Counted from the stretch's first letter, positions 1 through 7,180 are shown. The stretch: DNA of 8,276 bases from Betaproteobacteria bacterium (GCA_009922405.1 RFVZ01000110.1:1-8276), one strand, 5' to 3'. A program made the numbers and translations. The notes: generated from the letters alone by a model not told the origin.

Positions 1-548
1 CCCAACGCGAGCATCATCCGCTGGGCTGGGGTCTGCCCCAGTGGCAGCGCTTTCATCAGCGCACTGGCCTGATTTTCGACAAACCCCCATAGCATCCCGA
101 GAACCGTATCGCGAGGGCTGAGCTGCAGCTGGACCCCACCCGCAGCCCACGCTATTGGATATGCGATTGGCCTCAGCGCTTCAAGGGCGGCGCGAAAGTC
201 CTTAGTCGGATCGAGGGTGCGCTCAATCCAAACCGCCAGCGAATGTCCAGTTTGAGTCGATTCAAGCCGGAGTTCAGCAGTCTCACGAGTTGCGAACGCG
301 AGATCGTTGAGTTGCTGTAACTGGGCCGTCTGAGTCACCCCCAAAGCGGACCAAGCGATGTGTGCCGCCGCTGTGAGTGGCCCGTCCTGGCGCGCGAGGT
401 TCCACTCGAGCACGCTCCCAATCCACTGCGCGCCGCTCTCCGCATCATGAACGTCGCCCGATTCGATCGCTGATTCGAGACCCGAGGAGTAGCTGAACGC
501 GCCGATCGGCAACATCGGGCTGGCGAACTGCAGCAGGCGTACAAGCAT
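1..548 (-). CDS. ureF: Urease accessory protein UreF (partial, C-terminus beyond window)
   Basis: UreF is a cytoplasmic urease maturation factor. In the known pathway it binds the apo-urease-UreD complex and recruits and gates the GTPase UreG during nickel insertion. I translated this frame by hand: the first 182 residues are present and the gene runs off the left edge, so roughly 40 to 50 C-terminal residues are missing compared with the usual length of about 225. Family landmarks are clear: the N-terminal FASPMLPIGAFSYSSGLE block at residues 8-25, ATRETAELRLESTQTGHSL at 86-104, and ENQASALMKALPLGQTPAQR at about 158-177. The ATG at 548 is the only reasonable start, because an in-frame stop lies six codons upstream. 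It follows the ureE stop by 45 bases with no convincing Shine-Dalgarno sequence. The family call is secure; only the end is unseen. Confidence 0.95.
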   Translation of the reverse strand, partial: MLVRLLQFASPMLPIGAFSYSSGLESAIESGDVHDAESGAQWIGSVLEWNLARQDGPLTAAAHIAWSALGVTQTAQLQQLNDLAFATRETAELRLESTQTGHSLAVWIERTLDPTKDFRAALEALRPIAYPIAWAAGGVQLQLSPRDTVLGMLWGFVENQASALMKALPLGQTPAQRMMLAL

Positions 549-593
549 GTCAGACGCGGCGATTCAATAAATTTCAGCGAATTTGAGTGCACT
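549..593 (-). other. Short ureE-ureF spacer
   Basis: This 45-base gap lies between the ureE stop and the ureF start. It is more A+T-rich than the flanking genes. On the coding strand it holds two adjacent similar decamers, AAATTCGCTG and AAATTTATTG (7 of 10 bases match). No stem-loop followed by a T run is present, so transcription probably reads through. No purine-rich ribosome-binding site stands out before the ureF ATG, so ureF may depend on reinitiation or on an unstructured A+T-rich leader. That last point is inference. Confidence 0.4.
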
Positions 594-1178
594 TCAAGGC
601 GATTCGTGCCGCGAATCAAAAACGTGAATCCGTCCACCATGCCCCTGATCATCATGTTGATGATGCACATGAGAATGACCATATGCACCACTCTCGGGCT
701 CGAACGCGGCCTGCACCTCGACAACCTGCCCGCCCAAACCAACGACCATCGCGCGGAGCACATGGTCTGGCAAAAGCCACAGGCATGATTCGCCAATCTG
801 CAGCGGAACATGTCGATTGCCCACGTGATACGCAATTCGGGCGAGCTCCTGGGCATCCACGGCGCGCACTTCAAGAAGTGTTTCAAGCTCAGCCTCCACC
901 GCGACGACCCGGCCATCGTCGAGCTTTAGTCGGGTCCCATGACGCAGTAAAGTGCCGGGCGGCATGGAGACGCCGATCGTTTCACCTGAAAGCATCACAG
1001 CCCGAAACCGGCTCTTCTCGCGACGCTCAAAAGGCAACTCGAGAATCTCGTCGACGCGGGCGCGCGGATCCGCAAAAGCGGTCGCAAGTAGAAGATCGGG
1101 GGCGGGCGCGAGGTCGGGGGTGTCGGCGTCCGTCGAGCGATTTTCTGGGTTCACGGTAATGCTCGATGTTGGTATCAA
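594..1178 (-). CDS. ureE: Urease accessory protein UreE (nickel metallochaperone)
   Basis: UreE is a dimeric cytoplasmic nickel carrier that delivers Ni(II) to the urease maturation complex through UreG. At 194 residues, the N-terminal UreE domain is recognisable from LELPFERREKSRFRAVMLSG (47-65 region), and the C-terminal metal-binding domain from YHVGNRHVPLQ (117-127), DHVL (138-141) and FEPESGAYG (159-167). The spacing of H118 and H123 matches H91 and H96 of Klebsiella UreE. The tail from 168 on carries eight histidines (HSHVHHQHDDQGHGG and beyond), typical of nickel-storing UreE forms. The start is uncertain. The TTG at 1178 overlaps the ureC stop in a TTGA arrangement. A GTG at 1154 would give 186 residues. 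No in-frame ATG occurs before residue 62, and neither start has a good Shine-Dalgarno sequence. About 28 residues precede the point where family similarity begins. Confidence 0.95.
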   Translation of the reverse strand: MIPTSSITVNPENRSTDADTPDLAPAPDLLLATAFADPRARVDEILELPFERREKSRFRAVMLSGETIGVSMPPGTLLRHGTRLKLDDGRVVAVEAELETLLEVRAVDAQELARIAYHVGNRHVPLQIGESCLWLLPDHVLRAMVVGLGGQVVEVQAAFEPESGAYGHSHVHHQHDDQGHGGRIHVFDSRHESP

Positions 1179-2899
1179 AACAGAAAATAGCGCTGCGCCA
1201 TCGGCAATACCGTCGCAGGCTCACAGACGAGCAACTGACCATCGGCGCGGACCTCGTAGGTCTCCGGATCAATTGACATCACAGGCAGTGCATCGTTCCA
1301 AAGCAGATCGCGTTTTGAGAGCGTTCGCACCCCGCGCACGGCGACCAGCGGCTTCGCTAACCCATACCGAGCACCAACGCCCGCGGACAGGGCAGCACCC
1401 GATACGAAGGTCAAGGAGGATCGGTGTAACGCCCCCCCGAGGCTGCCAAACATGGGTCGGTAATGCACGGGCTGGGGGGTTGGAATTGAGGCGTTTGGAT
1501 CACCCATCAAGGCCAGCGCGATCGTTCCGCCCTTGATCACCATCGACGGCTTGACGCCAAAAAAGGCCGGCCGCCACAACACCAGATCGGCCCACTTACC
1601 CGCCTCGACTGAACCCACTTCGTGCGCGACTCCGTGCGTGATGGCCGGGTTGATCGTGTACTTGGCGATATAGCGTCGAATCCGCCAGTTGTCGTTACGC
1701 TCGCTGTCCGAACGTCCGGCATCCAGACGCAATGCGCCAAACTGCATCTTCATTTTGTGCGCCGTCTGCCAGGTCCGCAGGATCACCTCGCCCGGTCGCC
1801 CCATGGCCTGCGAATCGCTCGACATCATTGAGATGGCACCGAGGTCATGCAGGATGTCCTCGGCTGCGATCGTTTCGCGCCGAATCCGGCTTTCCGCAAA
1901 CGCAAGGTCTTCGGCAATGGATGCATCGAGGTGATGACACACCATCAGCATGTCGAGATGTTCATCGAGCGTGTTGACCGTAAACGGACGGGTCGGGTTG
2001 GTCGATGAGGGCAAAACATTGGGTTCGCCAACGACCTTGAGGATATCGGGGGCATGGCCACCGCCGGCGCCTTCGGTGTGATACGTGTGAATCACCCGCC
2101 CGCGCATCGCCGCGATCGACGCCTCAACAAACCCGCTTTCATTCAATGTATCGGTATGAATAGCGACCTGAACATCCATCTCATCGGCGACGCCCAGACA
2201 AGTGTCGATCGCCTGCGGCGTCGTCCCCCAGTCCTCGTGGAGTTTGAGCCCGATCGCACCCGCTTCGATCTGCTCGCGCAGGGGCTCTGGCCGGCTGACA
2301 TTGCCCTTGCCGGTAAAACCGATATTCATCGGTAGTGCATCAGCCGCTTGCAGCATCCGCTCCAAGTGCCAGGGGCCAGGCGTTACCGTGGTGGCATTGG
2401 TGCCCGTCGCGGGACCGGTGCCCCCGCCAATCATCGTGGTGATACCGCTCGCCAGTGCTTCGTCGACCTGCTGCGGACAAATAAAATGAATGTGGGTATC
2501 GACCCCACCAGCGGTCAGAATCATGCCTTCGCCAGCAATAATCTCGGTCGCTGCGCCAATTGGAATAGTGACAGCCGGTTGAATATCCGGGTTGCCTGCC
2601 TTGCCGATCCGCCAGATCCGGCCCGACTTGAGACCGACATCGGCTTTGACGATCCCAAGCACGGCATCAACGATGAGTGCATTGGTGATGACCGTGTCGG
2701 CGACCTCAGCGGCCATGCCCTGACCCTGACCCATGCCGTCGCGGATGACCTTACCACCCCCGAACTTGACTTCTTCGCCGTAGACCGTGTGGTCGTGTTC
2801 AACCTCGATCACCAGATTGGTGTCCGCTAAACGCACCCGGTCGCCCGTGGTGGGACCAAACATTTCCGCGTAGGCGCGGCGCGAGATTCGAGTTGCCAT
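1175..2899 (-). CDS. ureC: Urease subunit alpha (catalytic subunit)
   Basis: This is the catalytic subunit of urease (EC 3.5.1.5), which hydrolyses urea to ammonia and carbamate at a di-nickel centre in the cytoplasm. Its 574 residues match the usual size of about 570. The whole active site is present, with a constant +2 offset from Klebsiella UreC: nickel ligands H136 and H138 (HIHFICPQQ), K219 in GLKLHEDWG (the lysine that is carbamylated), H248 (AIHTDTLNE), H274 and D362 (SSDSQAMGR). H221 binds substrate, and C321, H322 and R338 form the mobile flap and general acid (CHHLD, AESRIRRET). IPTPQPVHYRPMFG is at 472-485, and the C-terminus ends RYFLF. The ATG at 2899 lies 4 bases after the ureB stop and has a GGAG 10 bases upstream. 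Nothing suggests loss of function. Confidence 0.99.
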   Translation of the reverse strand: MATRISRRAYAEMFGPTTGDRVRLADTNLVIEVEHDHTVYGEEVKFGGGKVIRDGMGQGQGMAAEVADTVITNALIVDAVLGIVKADVGLKSGRIWRIGKAGNPDIQPAVTIPIGAATEIIAGEGMILTAGGVDTHIHFICPQQVDEALASGITTMIGGGTGPATGTNATTVTPGPWHLERMLQAADALPMNIGFTGKGNVSRPEPLREQIEAGAIGLKLHEDWGTTPQAIDTCLGVADEMDVQVAIHTDTLNESGFVEASIAAMRGRVIHTYHTEGAGGGHAPDILKVVGEPNVLPSSTNPTRPFTVNTLDEHLDMLMVCHHLDASIAEDLAFAESRIRRETIAAEDILHDLGAISMMSSDSQAMGRPGEVILRTWQTAHKMKMQFGALRLDAGRSDSERNDNWRIRRYIAKYTINPAITHGVAHEVGSVEAGKWADLVLWRPAFFGVKPSMVIKGGTIALALMGDPNASIPTPQPVHYRPMFGSLGGALHRSSLTFVSGAALSAGVGARYGLAKPLVAVRGVRTLSKRDLLWNDALPVMSIDPETYEVRADGQLLVCEPATVLPMAQRYFLF

Positions 2900-2903
2900 C
2901 GCT

Positions 2904-3251
2904 CTAATTCTCCAACTTGCCCATCACCAGACCGCGAAACCCCACCACCGTGCGCGAGCCTGACAATGCCACCAGTCGCACCGCACGCGACTGCCCGGGC
3001 TCAAAGCGAACCGCGGTGCCCGCGGCGATGTCGAGGCGAAACCCCCGCGCGGCAGAGCGATCAAAATCGAGTGCGGCATTGGTCTCGGCGAAGTGGTAGT
3101 GCGACCCAACCTGAATCGGCCGATCCCCCGTGTTCGTCACGCGTAGTTCGAGCGACATGCGGCCCGCATTCAATTCGATATCGCCCGGTTCGGGGAGTAA
3201 TTCACCCGGAATGACCGGAATGCTGTTGCTCAGGTTCGCGTCGATCGTCAT
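2904..3251 (-). CDS. ureB: Urease subunit beta
   Basis: This is the small non-catalytic beta subunit of the UreABC heterotrimer, which assembles as (UreABC)3 in the cytoplasm. At 115 residues it is slightly longer than the usual 100 to 106. The difference is an N-terminal stretch before the conserved IPGE motif at residues 14-17. The body is canonical: VTNTGDRPIQVGSHYHFAET (38-57), ALDFDRSAARGFRLDIAAGT (59-78), VRFEPGQSRAVRLV, and VVGFRGLVMGKL near the end. The ATG at 3251 follows the ureA stop by 11 bases. The bases just upstream on the coding strand are pyrimidine-rich (CCCTCCC), so there is no proper Shine-Dalgarno sequence and translation is probably coupled to ureA. No in-frame ATG lies between residue 1 and the IPGE block, so the start looks right. 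Confidence 0.98.
   Translation of the reverse strand: MTIDANLSNSIPVIPGELLPEPGDIELNAGRMSLELRVTNTGDRPIQVGSHYHFAETNAALDFDRSAARGFRLDIAAGTAVRFEPGQSRAVRLVALSGSRTVVGFRGLVMGKLEN
2910..2913 (-). promoter_or_regulatory. Shine-Dalgarno sequence of ureC
   Basis: GGAG on the coding strand lies within the last codons of ureB, 10 bases before the ureC ATG at 2899. It is one of the better ribosome-binding sites in the cluster, consistent with strong translation of the catalytic subunit. Confidence 0.6.
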
Positions 3252-3262
3252 TGGGAGGGTGC

Positions 3263-3565
3263 CTAGCGGATGGGGTGATGAACCGTGACGAGCTTGGTCC
3301 CATCGGGGAACGTCGCTTCGACCTGAATATCCGGGATCATGTCTGCGACGCCCTCCATCACCTGATCACGCGTGAGGATACCGGCGCCAGCGGACATCAA
3401 TTCGGCGACGCTGCGGCCATCGCGCGCGCCCTCCATGACGGCTGCCGTAATCAACGCGATCGACTCAGGCACATTCAGCTTTAACCCGCGAGCCATTCGG
3501 CGTTCGGCGAGCAAGGCTGCTGTGAAGATCAACAACTTATCTTTTTCACGCGGGGTGAGATCCAT
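3263..3565 (-). CDS. ureA: Urease subunit gamma
   Basis: This is the smallest urease structural subunit; it packs against UreC in the trimeric core and has no catalytic residues. It has the standard family length of exactly 100 residues. The protein is near-consensus throughout: MDLTPREKDKLLIFTAALLA (1-20), RRMARGLKLNVPESIALITA (22-41), MEGARDGRSVAELM (44-57), VMEGVADMIPDIQVEATFPD (69-88), and the closing TKLVTVHHPI. The ATG at 3565 is supported by the family start and by a GGAA element 8 bases upstream (3574-3577). It is the first gene after the only sizeable spacer in the operon, 126 bases after the ureD stop, so it may be translated, and possibly transcribed, partly independently of ureD. 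Confidence 0.98.
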   Translation of the reverse strand: MDLTPREKDKLLIFTAALLAERRMARGLKLNVPESIALITAAVMEGARDGRSVAELMSAGAGILTRDQVMEGVADMIPDIQVEATFPDGTKLVTVHHPIR

Positions 3566-3691
3566 GACGCACGTTCCAGCCGAAGTCTTAGGGAGTCGTA
3601 AAGCAGCTTATGGGGTCGAAGACCATCAAATCAACATACGCGAATCCGCATCAATATTGAAGCCACAATCATCGAAGCCACCCTGCTCGGT
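3566..3691 (-). other. ureD-ureA spacer with candidate internal promoter
   Basis: This 126-base spacer is the only gap above 50 bases in the cluster. On the coding strand it holds TTGATG (3654-3649) and TTTGAT (3630-3625) separated by 18 bases. Each matches four of six positions of the sigma-70 boxes, so an internal promoter for ureA is possible but weak. The octamer GTGGCTTC occurs twice with a 15-base period (3659-3666 and 3674-3681), inside a degenerate tandem repeat. A small hairpin with a four-base stem (GGTC/GACC) and three-base loop spans 3614-3624; it has no T run and is not a terminator. I found no sigma-54 GG/GC element and no open reading frame with family character. Confidence 0.35.
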
Positions 3692-4606
3692 TCAAGTGGC
3701 CCAAATGCGCATGGCCTGGGCAGACGCGCCCAACACCGGGGAACGGGCCAATGCCCAAAGCTGTTGCGCCAACTCAGCCACAGTGTCGGCTTCATCCCCA
3801 AGAATCTTAGCGAGTACGATCCCGGAAGCCATCCGTGTGGTACCCCCCAACAGCCGCGCGTGCCTGCCCGCATCCGTTTCGCTCGAGGTGGCGAGCGCAG
3901 CCCGCCATTGATCAACCAATGCAGCGTCATCCCAGGTCGCGCGATACCCGCCAATCGCCCACACCGATGCACAAACAACCCGTCCAGCCCATCCCGCTGA
4001 TGCGCCCCAGAGCGGTGCGTCAGCCCCCGCATCGGTGGACTCCTGCCAGACTGGGCGTCCCGCGCGGTTGATCCGAATCGATTGGCGTAACCACCCCTTA
4101 GCGAAGCGCTCGCCCATCGAGCGTCGACCCAGCACAAGACACTCGAAGCCCACCATGGCGCAATCCGCATCAAGATCCACTCGAAGGGATTGGTCCACAA
4201 AAGCACCGTCATAGACGATCGAAGGTTGGGGCAGCCATTCGAGTTGAGCGCCACGCGCCACCTGAATGTGGGTGTTGGCACTCGCCCGCCCGCGGTACCA
4301 CTTCTGCGACCCGGGCGTACTTGAACGTACCCGTGCGCCTTCTTCAAGATCGATCCGCAGCCGAAGGGAATCCCCGGCCGCCAGTCCACCCGGCGGATGT
4401 ACGATCATCGCGTCGAGGCGGCTCTGGCCACCGGGCCCTGAGGGCGCATCGCCGTCGGATTTCAGCGCCTTGATCAGTCGCAGCGGCCCTCGATGCGTAT
4501 TTTGGAGCAAAACGGTCTGCCCAAGGCGTGTGCCGAAGCGCAGGTCGAGCGAAGCCGACCACTGACGTGCGAGCGGATCGCCCACAAGGTCAGAGGCCAG
4601 ACTCAC
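3692..4606 (-). CDS. ureD: Urease accessory protein UreD
   Basis: UreD (UreH in some species) is the scaffold that binds apo-urease first and bridges it to UreF and UreG for nickel delivery. I place the start at the GTG at 4606, one base after the urtE stop (TGA-A-GTG). This gives 304 residues, a little above the usual 270 to 290. The open frame continues upstream to 4792 but only inside urtE, where the translation has no family character. Landmarks: GPLRLIKAL (40-48), HPPGGLAAGD (70-79), STPGSQKWYRG (96-106), LEWLPQPSIVYDGA (122-135), FECLVLGRRSMGE (154-166), and a C-terminus ending MRIWAT. The segment after GPLRLIKAL reads KSDGDA where most family members have a Y-P-E-G type motif, so this copy is somewhat diverged. 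It sits between transporter and structural genes and is clearly co-transcribed with urtE. Confidence 0.95.
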   Translation of the reverse strand: MSLASDLVGDPLARQWSASLDLRFGTRLGQTVLLQNTHRGPLRLIKALKSDGDAPSGPGGQSRLDAMIVHPPGGLAAGDSLRLRIDLEEGARVRSSTPGSQKWYRGRASANTHIQVARGAQLEWLPQPSIVYDGAFVDQSLRVDLDADCAMVGFECLVLGRRSMGERFAKGWLRQSIRINRAGRPVWQESTDAGADAPLWGASAGWAGRVVCASVWAIGGYRATWDDAALVDQWRAALATSSETDAGRHARLLGGTTRMASGIVLAKILGDEADTVAELAQQLWALARSPVLGASAQAMRIWAT

Positions 4607-4607
4607 T

Positions 4608-5300
4608 TCAAACCGCCACCAACTCGCGCACGCCGTCAGATTCCATATTGGCGCCCAGACCCGATGCAATGACCTCACCACGCTGCAACACCGCGTAATG
4701 ATCAGCCAATGATTTCGCAAAATCGTAATACTGCTCGACCAGCAAGATTGCCATTTCCTTGCGCTCGGCCAAGCCGGCGATGACCTGCTCAATCATCTGA
4801 ATGACATTGGGTTGAATACCCTCGGTGGGCTCATCCAGAATCAGCAGTCGAGGCTTGGTGACCAGCGCGCGCGCAATGGCCAGCTGTTGCTGTTGCCCCC
4901 CAGAAAGATCGCCACCCCGGCGCTTCAAGAACGTTTTGACAATGGGAAAGGTCTCGAACACCCAATCCGGAATTGCGCCATCGTTGCCCGATGCCGCCAT
5001 GGCGATGCGCAAGTTTTCTTCAACTGACAAGCGCGGGAAAATTTCGCGTCCCTGTGGAACATAGCCCAGCCCCAGGCGCGCGCGTCGATGCGGTGCAAGG
5101 TTTGAGATGTCCTGACCATCGAGCAGGATCCGTCCGGATCGAATGGGCAGAAGCCCCGTCAGGCATTTCAATAACGTGGTCTTACCTACGCCATTGCGCC
5201 CGAGCAGGGCCGTCACCTCACCCATCGGCACCTCGAGCGAAATATCGCGCAGTACGTGGCTGCCGCCATAAAACTGGTTCAGGCCCTCAATGCGCAACAT
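4608..5300 (-). CDS. urtE: Urea ABC transporter ATP-binding protein UrtE
   Basis: UrtE is one of two cytoplasmic ATPases that power the UrtABCDE urea importer, a branched-chain amino acid (LivF-like) type system. With the ATG at 5300 it is 230 residues. Motifs: Walker A GRNGVGKT (34-41), Q-loop in YVPQGREIFP (Q83), signature LSGGQ (132-136), and Walker B LLILDEP (152-158). A Q replaces the switch histidine in LLVEQYYDFA, as is normal in the LivF branch. YGGSHVLRDI near the N-terminus and DEPTEGIQPNVI are typical of UrtE, which separates it from general LivF. The frame opens two codons earlier at a TTG (5306) that overlaps the urtD stop. I prefer the ATG because homologues begin at this point and a GGGG lies 8 bases upstream. 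It is followed by ureD after one base. Confidence 0.97.
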   Translation of the reverse strand: MLRIEGLNQFYGGSHVLRDISLEVPMGEVTALLGRNGVGKTTLLKCLTGLLPIRSGRILLDGQDISNLAPHRRARLGLGYVPQGREIFPRLSVEENLRIAMAASGNDGAIPDWVFETFPIVKTFLKRRGGDLSGGQQQQLAIARALVTKPRLLILDEPTEGIQPNVIQMIEQVIAGLAERKEMAILLVEQYYDFAKSLADHYAVLQRGEVIASGLGANMESDGVRELVAV

Positions 5301-5302
5301 GC

Positions 5303-6043
5303 TCAACGCCCCAAGTACACGGAAATAACCCGCTCATCGGCCCGCACCTTCGCCAGAGACCCTTCAGTCAATACGGAGCCTTCGTGCAAAACAGTCACAC
5401 GGCGCGCGATCTTCTCGACGAAAGCCATATCGTGTTCCACAACGACCAATGAATGCTGGCCCTCTAGTGCAAGACACAGCTCGGCCGTTTGATCGGTTTC
5501 GGCATCGGTCATCCCTGCCACGGGCTCATCGAGCAAAATCAGTTTGGGTTCTTGCGCGAGCAGCATCCCAATCTCGAGCCACTGCTTCTGGCCATGACTG
5601 AGACTACCAGCGACACGGCGATGGGCCTCGCGCAAATTGACCCGCCGCAACACCGAATCGATCTGATCGACCTGACCCGAATCAAGCGTTGCGCGCAGCG
5701 TTGCACGTGGCCGGCGATCTGACTTCACGGCCAACTCCATGTTCTCGAAGACCGTGAGCGTCTCGAACACGGTCGGGCGCTGAAATTTCCGCCCGATACC
5801 TGCCTGAACAATCCGATCCTCGGGCAATTTGGTGAGGTCCATGGACTGACCAAACGAGACCCGACCGGCATCGGGCCGTGTCTTGCCCGTAATGACATCC
5901 ATCATGGTGGTCTTACCCGCGCCGTTTGGACCAATCACGCAACGTAACTCACCGTCATCGACCGAAAGCGAGAGTTCATTGAGGGCTTTAAATCCATCAA
6001 AGCTGACGGTCACCGATTCGAGATAGAGAATCGGCGCGCTCAT
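5303..6043 (-). CDS. urtD: Urea ABC transporter ATP-binding protein UrtD
   Basis: UrtD is the LivG-like ATPase partner of UrtE in the urea importer and is cytoplasmic at the inner membrane. Its 246 residues hold a full ABC domain: Walker A GPNGAGKT (38-45), Q-loop in GRKFQRPTVFE (Q88), signature LSHGQ (148-152), Walker B LILLDEP (168-174), and the switch histidine in VVVEHDMAFVE (H204). LSHGQKQWLEIGMLLAQEP and LLDEPVAGMTDAETD are hallmarks of UrtD, and ISVYLGR at the end fits the usual C-terminus. The ATG at 6043 overlaps the urtC stop (ATGA), and a GGAG lies 8 bases upstream (6052-6055), so the start is well supported. It ends two bases before the urtE ATG. Confidence 0.98.
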   Translation of the reverse strand: MSAPILYLESVTVSFDGFKALNELSLSVDDGELRCVIGPNGAGKTTMMDVITGKTRPDAGRVSFGQSMDLTKLPEDRIVQAGIGRKFQRPTVFETLTVFENMELAVKSDRRPRATLRATLDSGQVDQIDSVLRRVNLREAHRRVAGSLSHGQKQWLEIGMLLAQEPKLILLDEPVAGMTDAETDQTAELCLALEGQHSLVVVEHDMAFVEKIARRVTVLHEGSVLTEGSLAKVRADERVISVYLGR

Positions 6044-7155
6044 CTCGGATTCTCCGCACCGGCCGAACCACGTAGGGTGCGGAAAAATCCGATCACCCCA
6101 GCCGGCAGATACAGCGTCACCGCGACAAACAATGCGCCCAAGAAGAACAGCCAGTAATCGGGAAACGCCATTGTGAACCAGCTCTTCGCACCGTTGACCA
6201 GCCAGGCACCAAGAATGGGTCCGATGAGAGTGCCACGACCACCAACGGCAGTCCAGACCGCGATTTCAATCGCGTTGGCGGGGCTCATTTCACCCGGATT
6301 GATGATGCCGACCTGCGGCACGTAAAGGGCGCCTGCAATACCGCTGATGACTGCCGCAAGCGTCCAGATGGCGAGCTTGTAGCGCAGGGTGTCGTAGCCG
6401 CAAAACCGCACACGCCCCTCGGCATCGCGAATCGCCTGGAGGACCCGGCCGAATCGGGTCTGCACCAGCCAGCGCGAGAAGACGAATACCGCGGCCAACA
6501 TACCGACCGTGATTGCGAGCAGGGTAGCGCGTACCGCTGGATCCGTAATTCTAAAGCCGAGTAGGGTCTTGAAATCCGTAAAGCCGTTGTTTCCGCCGAA
6601 CCCGGTTTCGTTCCTAAAAAAGAGCAGCATCGCCGCATAGGTCAGTGCCTGCGTGATGATCGAAAAATAAACCCCGCGAATTCGTGACCGAAACGCGAAC
6701 CAACCAAACACAAACGCCAACACACCGGGCACCAGGACAACCATCAGGATGGACCATGCGAACTGATCGCTGTTCCACCAATGCCAGGGCAGCTGCTTCC
6801 AGTCCAGAAACACCATGAAATCAGGCAGATCGCTCTGATATTGCCCCTCGCGCCCGATGCCCCGCATGAGGTGCATGCCAAACACATAGCCTCCGAGCGC
6901 GAACCAGAGCGACTGGCCCAAAGAGAGAATGCCGGCATACCCCCAGATGAGGTCCATCGCCACCGCCAACATGGCGTAACACGCGAATTTACCGGCCAAC
7001 GTCACGACATACGACGAAGGGCGCAGCGCCGCCCCGTCGGGCAACAGTGCGTGGGCGAGTGGCACCACTACCCCAGCCAGAAGTACCGCTGCAATCAGCA
7101 AGAACCATTCAAAACTGCCGAACAATCGGCGTTTGACAACCAGTGGATCGTTCAT
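6040..7155 (-). CDS. urtC: Urea ABC transporter permease UrtC
   Basis: UrtC is a LivM-like inner-membrane permease that pairs with UrtB to form the urea channel. The ATG at 7155 gives 371 residues. The frame opens further upstream at a TTG (7212), but that would overlap the end of urtB by 32 bases and add 19 residues without family character; a GGA lies 6 bases before the ATG. Visible features are a first hydrophobic segment at about 15-38, further membrane spans through the protein, the loop NETGFGGNNGFTDF (182-195) where LivM-type permeases carry a glycine-rich motif, the cytoplasmic ATPase-contact loop RFGRVLQAIRDAEGRVRF (234-251), and SPANAIEIAVWTAVGGRGTL (291-310). GAKSWFT and FLGALFVAVTLYLP near the C-terminus are typical of UrtC and support urea specificity over leucine. 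Confidence 0.97.
   Translation of the reverse strand: MNDPLVVKRRLFGSFEWFLLIAAVLLAGVVVPLAHALLPDGAALRPSSYVVTLAGKFACYAMLAVAMDLIWGYAGILSLGQSLWFALGGYVFGMHLMRGIGREGQYQSDLPDFMVFLDWKQLPWHWWNSDQFAWSILMVVLVPGVLAFVFGWFAFRSRIRGVYFSIITQALTYAAMLLFFRNETGFGGNNGFTDFKTLLGFRITDPAVRATLLAITVGMLAAVFVFSRWLVQTRFGRVLQAIRDAEGRVRFCGYDTLRYKLAIWTLAAVISGIAGALYVPQVGIINPGEMSPANAIEIAVWTAVGGRGTLIGPILGAWLVNGAKSWFTMAFPDYWLFFLGALFVAVTLYLPAGVIGFFRTLRGSAGAENPR
6052..6055 (-). promoter_or_regulatory. Shine-Dalgarno sequence of urtD
   Basis: GGAG on the coding strand lies inside the 3' end of urtC, 8 bases before the urtD ATG at 6043. Together with the ATGA overlap it fixes the urtD start. Confidence 0.65.
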
Positions 7156-7180
7156 TTCAGATCCAATATTCTCAATCGTC

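Noticed and set aside
335..916. A 193-codon minus-strand frame across the ureE-ureF junction
   Set aside because: It runs out of frame through both ureE and ureF, which are each clearly recognised, and its translation is cysteine- and arginine-rich without family character.
587..1159. A 190-codon plus-strand frame opposite ureE
   Set aside because: It is a shadow of ureE with a biased histidine/arginine composition that comes from the complement of the ureE codons.
2348..2830. A 160-codon open frame on the plus strand inside ureC
   Set aside because: It is fully antisense to a highly conserved gene, has no recognisable family or ribosome-binding site, and long antisense frames are expected in G+C-rich coding DNA.
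3614..3624. Small hairpin between ureD and ureA as a transcription terminator
   Set aside because: The stem is only four base pairs and is followed by CCCATAAG rather than a T run, so it does not meet the pattern of a factor-independent terminator.
3566..3691. Sigma-54 (nitrogen-regulated) promoter before ureA
   Set aside because: I looked for paired GG and GC elements with a ten-base spacing and found none with the flanking consensus.
4607..4792. Upstream extension of the ureD frame into urtE
   Set aside because: The extra 62 codons lie wholly inside urtE, and their translation has no UreD character; the GTG at 4606 fits the family start and operon spacing.
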